DNA of 64,000 nt from Glandiceps talaboti (lineage: Eukaryota > Hemichordata > Enteropneusta > Spengelidae): contig NC_135570.1 in the NCBI RefSeq assembly GCF_964340395.1, positions 2,434,501 to 2,498,500 on the forward strand, given 5' to 3'. Both the position numbers and the translations under genes were made by a program. Below, one piece after another: positions 36,106 to 48,500 of this stretch. Position 1 is the first letter of the stretch. Each line of letters begins with the position of its first letter. The notes below the pieces were generated by a model. It saw only the letters and a list, made by a program, of their open reading frames with translations, was not told where the DNA came from and made no database searches.

Positions 36106-36724
36106 CTCACACAATAATTTTGCCAAAACTCTGTGCAAACATTAGTGAGACATAAAAAGGGTCGAAACATACAAAGTGACACAAAGATACAAAATGACAT
36201 TATATCCACCTCACTTGTAAGGTTAAATTATACTATCCCTATCAAGGGACTTATTTAGACATTGATCACAACAGCATACAACAATTTTTGTATCAAAATA
36301 AAATCTGTGAGTTCCTTTCTCACTTGGTAGGGCTCATTGCTTTTCTTACAGTGCTTTTAAAACAAACAACTAGGAAACACAAAAGTGACAACCCTACTTT
36401 TAAGAAATCACAGAAGTTTTTATCCCTACAACAATAGCCAATTTGTCATGAAACCATACACGATTGACATATCTCAACCCAATGTTGAATTTTCCTTTCA
36501 TATTTGCCACATGTCTCCCCCCCCCTCCACTGTTTATACCCACACTGAGAAATCTCATAACAGAGGACGGTGGGATATTTATAGTTATGATACTACCTAA
36601 TCTGGGGTGCTCAGAAGGATGAACCATCTGCGACGATTTGGTGAATCAAGACTACATTGTTTGTAGTTACAAGCAATGTGCTAAACTGTTTATATTGAAG
36701 GGGTAGTAATTAATGGAATGATAG

Positions 36725-37005
36725 CATGAATCATACCATGATGCATCATTCAAGATGGTGGCTTTATCACCCATGATGCAATATTCAAGAAGGTAAATTT
36801 ACTATATCCCCTGTGATGCACCATTAAAGAAGATGAATTTGCTATATCTCCCATGATGCATGATTTAAGATGGCTGGTTTGTTTTTTCTCCCATGATGCA
36901 TGATTCAAAATGGCTGGTTTGCTATATCTCCCATGATGCATGATTCAAAATGGCTGGTTTGCTATATCTCCCATGATGCACCATTCAAGATGGCTGGTTT
37001 GCTAG
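36725..37005. repeat. Tandem repeat, ~37-bp unit, about seven copies
   Basis: The unit is approximately ATCTCCCATGATGCATGATT followed by CAAAATGGCTGGTTTGCTAT. Copies become more alike toward the right. The minus ORF 36750-36941 simply reads the repeat. Confidence 0.9.
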
Positions 37006-37674
37006 TGTTGTATACACATCTGTGTACCAAAGCAACAACATGGGTAGAAGAATCTGCATGAAACTAACAACTTACAGTCCCTTGTCAAACCTGGATTACC
37101 AAGGCCATTCATTTCTATTTCCCTTCTCAATTGGCTTAAAAATATAGATAAATTTGTTTCATCCACATATCATACATCTACTATGTAACAAAATAAGCAC
37201 TCCATATCCCAGAATATGTCACTACCAATAATGGTATTTTACAGCATGAGTGACGTCTTAGTGATGTTAAACACAACAATTCCATTTAAAGCATGTACTG
37301 ATTGCAAATAAAGTATCAATGATAAAAGCAGTAGTAAGGCCTAAGGACAGATTTTCTCCTTAAAAAAATGACATAAAAGTTAAGTAAACAGAAAGCAGAC
37401 AGCTGTATTTGCTTTGAATCACAGAATTAACATCAGTTTTTCTCGTCTCTAAATTCAAAGATCTATAAGCACAGTACTGATCATGAAGACTTCATCCCCA
37501 TAAAAAAAAAAATTTGCTTTCATTTTTTGAAACTAAACTTAGAATAACTTTGGTCAGGCCAAAACAGTGCTTCATAACTGGATTTGACACAGCCATTGGT
37601 AAAATCAGTCCTTTCCACCATACCACATCCATACAAACTAACTTGTCTTTATTGAATGATTAAATTCAAATTAA

Positions 37675-37950
37675 AGTGGCCATATGGATGAAGATTAGGT
37701 ATTTGTTTTGGATTTTTAATCTAAAAAGTTAAAACACTGCAAAGAGCTAAAAGAATGTGTAAAAAGTTTATTATTGTATGTACAATAACTAAGGTTTTAC
37801 ATATTTGTTAATCTTCTGCCATATACTGAGTTACAAACAAGGATTTGTCATCTTATTTCACATTGGTTTTTCAAGTAGGAAGCCATAATAAAATTGTTTC
37901 ATAAATTAAAAATCCAAAATAAATACCCAATCCTTATCCATATGGCCACT
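37675..37950. mobile_element. Palindromic MITE with TAA flanks, copy 3
   Basis: Same family as 9495-9826. The ends are AGTGGCCATATGGATGAAG and its complement, with TAA on both sides (37672-37674, 37951-37953). It lies in the presumed 3' flank of ZSWIM8. Confidence 0.8.
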
Positions 37951-39007
37951 TAAGACATTTTTTTGTTGACAATTCTTGCATTCAAGTATGTATTTAAGAT
38001 CTGTACCACAGTGCAGATGTGAGTGGTGGCTAAGGTAATACCATGGTATGAATGTTGTATCTTACAGACTACAGAACTTGGTGATTACATCAAACCAAAG
38101 GATTCATCATAGTGGGCACTCTCTTACGACTGACAATCTTATGCTAAAAACAACAATAGTAAGGGGTTGTCAAGTGCATTAGTATCCAGATATATCAACA
38201 CAAACCTGCATAGCAACCACGACAATGCCCATAGCAACAACCACACAAAAATATCTTTTTTAAGTCATGCAGTTGTGTTACAAAGTTTAGTGAATGATTC
38301 ACAGGGACACCAACAATTACAAATGATCATAGTTGCAAGTAAAAAACTATTGAAAAGTAGGTTGCAGAGCAAAAGATAAAAGAAACGGCCAGAAATTTGA
38401 CAGAAGTTACAGCAACACTGCTTCTCTATGTATCCAATGTTGTACTCACTGAATCTGCAAAAGTCTTTAAAAAATAAATTTCATCTTTTTTGATTATTTT
38501 TTTATAGTTTTAAGTTACAATCAGTACTGAAATGAAAAAAACAACAAATTACAGCCAATACCCATCATTCTAACATGCTACATCCCCTGCATCACTGACA
38601 AATAAACTTGTCCATTATCAAACACAATACAGTCATTCCAAAGTTTTACACAACACAGGGGTGGATGATTCAGTGAATTTTTTTTTTATATTTTTTTCTT
38701 TTTCATGTTTTCATTAATTTTTTTCTTTTGGTGTTTTTTTTTCCTTTTTGAAAATACTGTCAACATTGAATTAATGAACTTTCAAAGTCAAAAGTGACGA
38801 GCCGCTACACAAGAAATAACAAAATGATAGTATGTAACTCAGACTCATTTGTCCTGACATCACTGTCATCTGAAAAGACATCATCACAATTCTACAACCT
38901 TTGACCTTTTAGCATATTTCACATCATTACTCACACATATTTTTTTTGTATACATTTTTCCAGGCTGGCAATACTTGTAGGACTAAGTTTATCGCATTAC
39001 TCATTGT

Positions 39008-39402
39008 TCACATGTTGCCTGTTGCCAGGCAATTCCAAAGTCTCTGCCAAAGTTCTTTCTTACAAGATTTCGAACGTTGCAAAGTTCGTAACAGTTCACT
39101 GAATTGGACCATTCCTCCTGGCACCATGGAAAACGCCCCGCGAGCTGTACGTACAACACTGATGAAGTCATCATACTCATTTGGTGTGATATGGAACACA
39201 CGACTGTGAATACACTGGGTGTACATTTGCAGGCATTTTTGAATGATTGGACTCAGGATAGGAGATCGTAGATTAGATGAGAACTGGGCATGGTTTGTCT
39301 GTGTTAGATAATGCGCTGCTTCAATGGCGATATCCTGAAGTATGAACGGGCTGACAATCACGTTAACAGCACCCACACAGAATTGTTGTAGAAAAGAAGT
39401 TC
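39008..39402 (-). CDS. ZSWIM8: ZSWIM8 terminal exon
   Basis: After acceptor GTCATTTACAG the exon completes a Gly codon and reads TSFLQQFCVGAVNVIVSPFI, YTQCIHSRVFHITPNEYDDF and KKELWQRLWNCLATGNM, then TGA at 39008-39010. This is the conserved C-terminus of ZSWIM8. Confidence 0.94.
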
Positions 39403-42400
39403 CTGTAAATGACAACAAAATAATAATAATAATAATAATAAGATGATTTGTAATGTGCCTCATCTCCAAAGAGCTCGAAGCGCAGAGGAAGAGTGGATAC
39501 AGAAATAGTTAATGGAAATGTGAATTCAAGGTAATGTGTATTAAATAACTGTTACTTGATTTGCTAACAAGACGCTGTCAGAACTCAAACTCTAATATTA
39601 TATTAACTCAAACTCTATATCATATTAAGCAATTCCAACACCTAAACAATTGGGTGTTTTACTAGCAGTAAATTTGAATACACACACTTTACGACACAAA
39701 GATGCTGATTTGTTTAAATTTTCATATAGGTATGCTGCCGTAATAATGTACTTCTTCATTCTCTTGAAGTGGCCATATCGATGAGGATTGGGTATTTAGT
39801 TTGGATTTTTAATTTATAAAACAATTTTATCGTGGCTCCCTAAATCATTTTTTTACTACACATTTTGAGCTTTTTGCTTCAAATCAGTATGTATACATGT
39901 AGTACTATGTAGTGCTATGAATGTAAAGCCAGTATGTAGTGGGGAAAATAAAGTTCTTTTGTTGACACTTTACTGTATTTTAGTGTCATGCATTTAGTAT
40001 AGCAAAATTTCTCTCTTTTCTCAATTTGACATTTTCTAAAGAAATATTTGTGAAATCGACTTTGTAGGATTACAACTAAAATGGCTCAATACACCCCCAC
40101 CCCCAAAAGTAAAAGAATTTACATTGAACTATTGATCTCACCCCTAACTCTTAACAAGATTTAACAGTTTGGTACACTTACCTAATTTCATAGCAATATT
40201 GAGTAGCCATTTGATGTCTTCACCATATGGTGGATTTCTAGCAAACCGTGTCTGTGGACGTTCATCGTGGACTCGTCTTGCCAGAGTTTCCATAGCTAAC
40301 ATACCTACACGGAATGTTGAATGAAGATAGTACAAAGCTTGCTGATTGGCTGGTGTTCCCACTACTTGCGTTGACGTGTTAGTTTGAGATGTTGCTGTCG
40401 ATGGCACCTGAGGTGGAGGAGGCGTCGGTAACGTATACTGACCAGACGATGGATGGGTATAGGTCAACTGACACGGAATGTGTGTTGGTTGTGCCGGTGC
40501 AGGCATCGGTGGTGCATAGTGGAAATGAGATGGAATCGGGATAGGTAAACACGTTGGCACTGGTGCAGCATACTGTGCTGCGGCACCTGCTGCAGGCGGC
40601 TGCGGTACTGGTGGGTAGCCATACTGTGGAATGTATGCTGGTGGTATTGTCTGTGCGGTTGCGACACCAGTTACTGGTACTGGTGGTGGAGGTGGTGGTG
40701 CCACGTTTGCTTGTATAGCCTGCTCATAACCAGGTCTTGGACAATAGGTATTGATGGGTATAAATTCTGCATACATAGGTGCATATGTCACTGCAGTAGT
40801 GTAGTTAGGACTCATTCCACCGACAGCACCAGTCATGTTTTCAGTGACTGGCAACGTGTTACTCGTTGTACTGGCATCCATGGATGAGGTGACAGTGACT
40901 TGAGAGTTGGTCATTACTGCAACTTGGCTTGGTAAGTTGTTATCCCCATTATGACAGGACTGTTCAAACAACCAATTCCACTGTCTTGCTACATTAAACA
41001 ATACCTCAGGGTAAACACCACCACCTTTGGCTGCTTTCTCTACAGCTGTGCAGGCCCTCTCTAACATTTTCATATCTTGTTCTTTACACTGTGTGAACAA
41101 GTAGAAAAATATATGATAATCAAAACATTGCCTTTGCAAAAACAGACATAGGTAGCAGATGAAATTAATACCACTTTTTTTTAATATGTCCAGTGTATGA
41201 TGACCTAATGATGAAATATATTCTAGACTATTTATTGACCCACCTATTCTTTATAAGTTCTAGCTATTGTTGACAACTAAAAATGATTTAATACTGTTCA
41301 GGGTGCATGATATTATGAGTAAGTTATTGTATATATATATATATATATATATCTTCTTTATTACCTACTTATTAAATTTACATTTGTAGACAAAATAAAT
41401 AATATATTTTTTTGAGGTAGGTAAAAGGAGACCAGAAAATAGCTACTTGCTAATCAAGTCTGTCTCCTTAGACACTGTAAATAACATTTATAATAAATAC
41501 ATGACAAAATATAAAGAGGGCAGTGAAAACAAAACTAAATATCTCTGAAAATATGTACATTATACATCAACATTGTACCTAACACAGGTGATGTAATACT
41601 GTTCACGGTGCACGATATTACGAGTAAGTTATTGTACCTAACACAGGTGATGCAATACTGTTCAGGGTGTACAATATTACTAGTAAGTTATTGTACCTAA
41701 CACAGGTGATGTAATACTGTTCACAGTGTACGATACTACCACAGGCGATGTAATACAGTAACTGTTCATTGTGTATGATATTACGAGTAAGTTATTGTAC
41801 CTAACACATTTCTTTTTTTTAAACATTCCAGTTACAGCTAGTGCAGCTTTAAATAGAAAACTCACCTGCATTAATGCTCTGTTGACTTCTGCTGGATTCA
41901 ATGCATGGGCATGTGGTAAACAGGACAGAGCTAACTCAGCAGCTGTGCGGACCATGTTAGGGTCACGACCTCTTGATGCCCTGTCAGCCAGAGATGCTAC
42001 TTCAGGTGGAGTCAAATGACCTTCCCATGATTCTACTAGGAGTGAGATAGCTGCACTACCAATCTCCATGGCTTGACCTGTGGGGTGAAAGGTCAAAGGG
42101 CACATGAGTATGATAATAATCATTTAAAAAATAACTTCATGTATACAAGCTGAAAACTTGACTACAAACATTCAACCAAATTTTACATGTGCAAATACTT
42201 TATTCTGTACTAAAGATACGCCATAAAGTGATTAAAAATGACATGGAAGGAACTTAAACAGAAATTTGTTGCATATTTTTTTACATATGCAAACTGACAT
42301 ACTGGCATCAAAGGTAAACTGAATAATGTTATGTTGATGTAACTGAGATGGATTGATATTTGGAGGGATGTATTACATCATATAAACGTTTCATCCAATC

Positions 42401-45400
42401 AGAACAGACCTTATAGTTATACACTAAAAGTTTACAGTTACACAACCAATCAAAAAATACCTTGTAAGTGCTTCATATCATAGGCCTAATCTGCATATAC
42501 ATAGGGTTTCAGATTAAGTTGATGTTCATTTATGCGAGATGACTTTGACCATGTAACACAGTCACAGAGCCCATAGAGTGCCTATAAGACTGTCATTTTA
42601 GGGAGTGTATTACAAATTTGTTATCACCTAATGTTAGACTATGGTATTATGAATATACAGGAAAGAAATCTGTCACTGTATTTTTGAAAATAGTTCAACA
42701 TTCCTTAAGACTGTATTCATGAAAATGTTGGCTTGATACACATTGGGAGTGTCGGGACACTGACCCAGGATTGAAAATTAGTTGTGTTTTGGGATTGTAT
42801 TCATGAAAATGTTGACTTGACACACGTTGGGAAATGTTGAGACATTGACCCGGTATTGAAAATTAGCCCTTTAAAATCCTTACCAGTTATCCATGATACA
42901 TGTGATGAGTACGTCCTAGACAACCAGTTAGGAGAGACATAGTTATGTAGACCTAAAGCATAGAGACCAATTTCAAATGCACACAGGTGTAACGCACGAT
43001 GGGGTCCTGCTTGGTTGGAACTATTGGCTGGTTGTGTGAACAAAGAAGTACTGCTGCTTCCCCCTGCTTTGTTTAGAACCGTCTTGGCGAGTTCAAAGTA
43101 GAAATGAGCAGCTGCTTCACTAGGTTGGTTTGGTACAGTTGGTGATAAACCCTCATTGCGACGACCACGTCGGTACCTGCTAATAATAGAAATACAGTTG
43201 CTATACACTACTTATAATAATAATAATAATAATCTTTATTTATACTGGATAGTTCTTTAAGCATTTAAACACTTGTCTCCCAAGAAGTCCAGTGAGGGCC
43301 ATCCCTCATTGGTTCAGTGTTAATGCAGGAGGAAACCGGAGTACCCGGGGAAAACGTTGTTCGGTAGAGTCAAACTGAACGACACTCTTCTTACTTACAG
43401 CGTGGTAAATTTAATCGAACCCTGAATGGGGTTCGAACCCCAACCGCAGTGGTAAGAGGCAAGTGGTTTAACCACTTGGCCACCGACAACCCCTGATATG
43501 ATATGTTTCACACTCACAGTGAAAACTGATAACTTAACAAAGATACATTTACACAGTGAATAGAGTAGTTGAATCTCACAACATGTTTTAGAAAGAGTGA
43601 CAGAAAAAGTCATTTAAAATCATGAAACCTGGAACAAGCGTCATCTGGCTCAACAATTATTGATAACACTACATTTTATCGTCTGACTAAACAAATCTCT
43701 TACCAACAGAGATATTTGTTCAGTAATAGAATAAAATTGTCACTAAGATTTTCGATGGGCCAGACGACTCAACTTTGTTTCAGGTTAAGTGATTGTAAAT
43801 ATTCAATAGTAACGAAATATCTTGGTAAAGAAATAATGAGAAATAAGATATATATCAACATGTACTAACCATGAAGGACACTTTTAATTTGTATTTTATT
43901 TATATGCATTATAAATGAAACTCTTTTTTAGATTCTTTGCAACACACATTACAATGCAGACATGTCATGATAACTTAGGCTTTAGCGATAATGAACATTC
44001 AATTATTACCATTTCTATTTATTTCAGATAAAATATCCATGTTCACAAGAATTGCAAAACAAAGAAAATATTCTCATTAATACCTGTTAATTTTAGGACT
44101 TGGTGTTGAACTCCTGGATTCTCCTATCTCAGCAGCTAAGGCAGGTCCTAGACGTACTGTTACACCAGAACTAGTTAATACAAAATAGACATTTGGTCAA
44201 ATGATACTGCCTCAACAGTTACTGATATTAAGATGACTGGCTGTCATCAACTACTCAATGCCCAATTCTCAGAACCTGTATTAGAATTCTACCACCTATG
44301 ACTCTGAGTATGGGTGTGTCATTAAACATAATGACTATTCGATTCCTTGGTCGATACTATAACTTCTGCTCCATGCGCTTCACATGCATTACTGTAGTGC
44401 AGAGAATATGTCAACCTTCTTCTTCTATTTTGACCCTCTAGCATGAGGTGACATGCTATTGCAAATACTTGAGAATAAGTCCTCTGTCTTGTTCTATTTT
44501 GACCCTCTAGCATGAGGTGAAATGCTATTGCAGGTATTGGGTGCCTCATTAAGTTTTTTATGATAGTGGCACCAACACTTTGTCATGCATGCAACAGTTC
44601 AACATAGTCTGAATAGCATAAGCTCATTTTCACAAAGCCCTTTCTGAAAAGCAGAGTGGACTGTATGGTATACTGTTGGGGAGCATCTTTCAACTACTTT
44701 GAAGTTAATTCCAGTGTCAAGGGCAGCCATATTGCCAAAATCAGTTGACATGGGAGGTTGAGGATAGTATAAAAGGAACACTATGATTGGTCAATATCTT
44801 GTTTGATAATGATACTTTGTAGCCATTTGGGCACATGGTAACATATAGAGCTGTCAACGCTTCAGCTTCAAGGGGAGAGATGGAGAACAGTGAAATCAAA
44901 ACCCCTTGATTAGTTCAGATGACCTCATCCTAGACACTCATAAACTCTCATCTTGCTTACCTTTCCAAATCACGTATCTTTTGTCTAGTTGTTGGCCCCT
45001 TTTCACCAGAGCTACTAGAACTGACAGAATCACTAGAGTTACCACTGCTGCTACTATCACTACCTGGTCCAGGGGGATGTCTCCATGCAAACAACTGTTG
45101 TCGTCGTCCAAACATAGCTTGATGTTCAAGTTGATGACGAGATGCATCAGTTATCACACCTACAAACAATTCCATTCATTTTAGCGATTTTCATACCGTA
45201 TGAATCTTTTTTTTAAAAAGTTTACACAACTTTTAGAATTCTCACTACATCTCTCTGCCAGATTCTATTACAGTCTGATGTAGATTTTGTTTATGTACCT
45301 TCATTTCCATTGTATATTGTGAATTATTTTTCATCATGTCGTTCTGAGTTGAACGCCTGTATTTCTAGATTTGACATGAAATACTAATACTAATAGATTA

Positions 45401-45504
45401 GCATTATTCTATAAATATTTTTAAAGATTTCCCACTAGTTTGGTTTGCTACACTCTACGTTATGCAGAGTGATAGCAGCTAACAAACTTTTTGCTTCCTG
45501 CACC

Positions 45505-45536
<32 letters not shown>

Positions 45537-48500
45537 GTGAATTTATAGAGCACCAGTTTCCACTACGATGTAGAGTTCAGAGACACTGTACAGTTAGAAT
45601 GCTCTGGAGAATAGATATGTCTTTAACTTCTTTTTTAGGGTGTTAGCCATTCATTTTTGTCATATTTCCAATGACAGTGCATTTCATTGACTGGGTGCAG
45701 CACATGAGAATGCACGCCCACCATATGACAATACTTTGTACTTAGGTTCATGCAGTAAACATTTGGCAGATGATCTGAGTATCCTGAGAGTTGGTTTCAT
45801 GTGAATTATTTCAGATATGAAAGGTTGGTGATAGTCTATTCAGAGACTTGTGTGTGATTAATAGTAAGAATCCATGGAAACTGTTCATGTCGAAAACAAA
45901 GGGGAACGTGTACAGGGGCAGTATATTAGATAATGGGGCAGTCCATACAAACAGAGAGGCGACGCCCTTCAAAAAACCCTTGTGGAGAGCTCTGCATACT
46001 TTTAAAGTCTCTAGAATATTGAAAATACTAACAAGAAATGCTATAACTAACCTCTGATTCTCCTTGATGGCTTAAACCACATCCTAGATTGCCAGAAATG
46101 TGCATCCTGGTGATGATCCCACTCTTGAGGGCGGGCTTCAGACATGGCTGCTGCTGCCTCTTCTTGCCATTCTGTCACTAAATCATTCTTACTGTTATAC
46201 TTCCCAGCCTCCATACCCTGCACATGTTCTGTCTCTCCGTTATCTTCCGAGTTCGTACCTTTGGCATTCCCTGATATATTCATTTGACTCACTCCATTCT
46301 GCACATCTGATACTTCTTGGTTGGCATCTTCGGGTTGCCACACGTTTCTATTTCGCTCAGCTTCTCCTCCACACTCAGCTGGCACCGTAACTAGAGCTTC
46401 ATTTCTCACAACAGATTGGCTACTGGATGGAACAGCGGTGTCTTCAACATCACCAGCTGGTCTTGGTGATTTTGAAGCTTCTGATTGGCTGCCTGATTTA
46501 CAGGCTGTCACCTGATTGACTGACTTTGTTAATAATGTTGGTTGATTGTTACCTGGAGGTTTGTGTCTCTGCTGAGGTGTTTTATCCAATAGAGCATCTA
46601 AGATCTACAAAATAAGAAGGTGCTGAGAAATTACAAGCTGACTCTGTGCCTCGTTACTTCAGTCAGGGACAACACAGAAATTCCAAGTTATCTCAGTACC
46701 CCTGTTCCTGTGTTCAGAGAAGACACTAATTTTACAAGATAGTGATGTTCCTCCTTACCATGTTTAACGAAAACACAGAAATTACAAGAGGGTTGAGTAC
46801 CCTTGTTACCTTGTTCGGGGAAATTACAGAAATTAAAAAAACAGCTCAGTATCCCTTGTTACCTTGTTTAAGGATAACACAGAAATTAAAGGGGAGAGCA
46901 GAACCTGTGTTACTTTGTTCAGGCAGATTACAGAAATCACAATATAACTCAATGCCATTACTATCCTGATTAAAGACACCCCAGTTAGCATTATCAAGAC
47001 GCATTATCTGTTTTCATCCTCACAAACCGGAGTTGTTATTTCTTCCGTGACACTGCCTCTTGACGGTGCATCTTGAATGGTACCTTAAAGAGGATATGGT
47101 GTACAACGATGATCAGTTCATTAGAAAGACAACTTACCAGTCTTAGTTTCCGTTGGTCATCTTTATACCTCAACAACAACATGATAGCCAAATCACCCCG
47201 TTGTCTTCTAATACCTTCACACAGCAAAGGATGGTCAGCTTCACATACATTAGCTTTCAAACTCAATGCTGCTACGGCTGCATCAAAACCAAGCTGTTCA
47301 TCACTTGGTAAACGTTCCTTAGTACACCGACTTGACGGACGACTAGCATTAGGTGAAGTGCCTGTAATAATATAACAGGTTTGTCGAGTCAATACAGATT
47401 TACTCAAGTTTATAAAGTCATCAGAATTGTATAATATATGGATCTGTGTAACTCTGTGTGTGTGTGTATGTATGTGTGTGTGTATGTATGTATGTATGTA
47501 TGTATGTATGTATGTATGTATGTATGTATGTATGTATGTATGATGTATGTAAGGAGGTACATACTGTATGGTTTTTTGTTTGTTTTTTGTGTGTGTGTGT
47601 GTGTGTATGTGTGCAGGCATGTGTGCATGCGTGTGCACAAAGTGAAAACCAAAGTGAATACACTTACATGGAGCAGAGAGGGCATCAAATATAAAAGTGG
47701 CCTGCATAATGGGTAGGAGAGAATCCCCCCTGGTATTCAGTCTTCCATCTTTTAATTGTTCAGCTTTATCTCTAAGCACAGATAGTTCAGCTGTAGACAA
47801 AGGTATCTTCTTTAGAAGTGACACAAGTTCTGATTCCTGATGAGCTAGTTTTACCTGTAATAATAAAAGACGGTTTCACTTTTAATTTTAAATGATTAAG
47901 TCTACAGATAGAGACAGGGAGTTCACTGGGCGTAGGATACTACAGCCGGTTGAAATGCCCCATTGTTTGTTGATAAGGCAAAAAAAAAAATTATTTCTGG
48001 TCAGTAGACACATCACTTAAATACAGCGTCGGTCTTTTTTGTGTGTGTGTTTGTCCATCCCATGCAGTCTGCAGATCCATTGGGAAACATAAAAATAACT
48101 CTCCCTACTTGACAACTGCAGAGCCAATAAACCTGTTTTTTTATTCCATGGAACTCTGAGATGCATGTGTGTGTGAATCAGATAACTTCTGCATTTTAAA
48201 TTTTTAAAAATAACACCTAAAGTAGGGGGGGTCATAATATTGTTTACATTTTGAACACAATTTTGGGTTAATTTCTCTCTTCTTTCGCCCCATCTACACA
48301 ATGCAGTTTTCATATTAAAATGCAACTACTGTTTACACAGAGAAAAAAACACATGAACACACAGTGATTTGAAAATGTTGCCAAAAGTGGATTGTGAGTT
48401 CATGTAGATGGTTAGAGATGGAAAGATTCAAAAAGGTATCGTGTAAACAACTGACAATGCAATAATTCAAAAACACTCCAAGTTGACCTCATGGAGGACC

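Larger units (their letters stand above)
34650..39007 (-). other. Downstream flank / possible long 3' UTR of ZSWIM8
   Basis: No coding exon is seen. Minus-strand AATAAA hexamers occur at 37648-37653 and near 34668, so the transcript could end in either place. The stretch includes T-rich tracts (38680-38760), a MITE (37675-37950) and two tandem repeats listed separately. Confidence 0.35.

Noticed and set aside
43430-43494. A possible functional tRNA gene on the minus strand
   Set aside because: The A and B boxes are good, but the acceptor-stem ends do not pair convincingly. It is fused to the SINE core and an (ATT)n tail, so it is a SINE head.
45848-46057. 69-codon plus-strand frame (MCVINSKNPWKLFMSK...)
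   Set aside because: It is antisense within a ZSWIM8 intron and probable dispersed repeat. It could be old transposon coding sequence, but there is no motif to support it.
47036-47824. A 262-codon minus frame that appears to join two ZSWIM8 exons directly
   Set aside because: The middle is an intron with a microsatellite. Consensus splice sites at 47361 and 47668 join the exons in phase without it.
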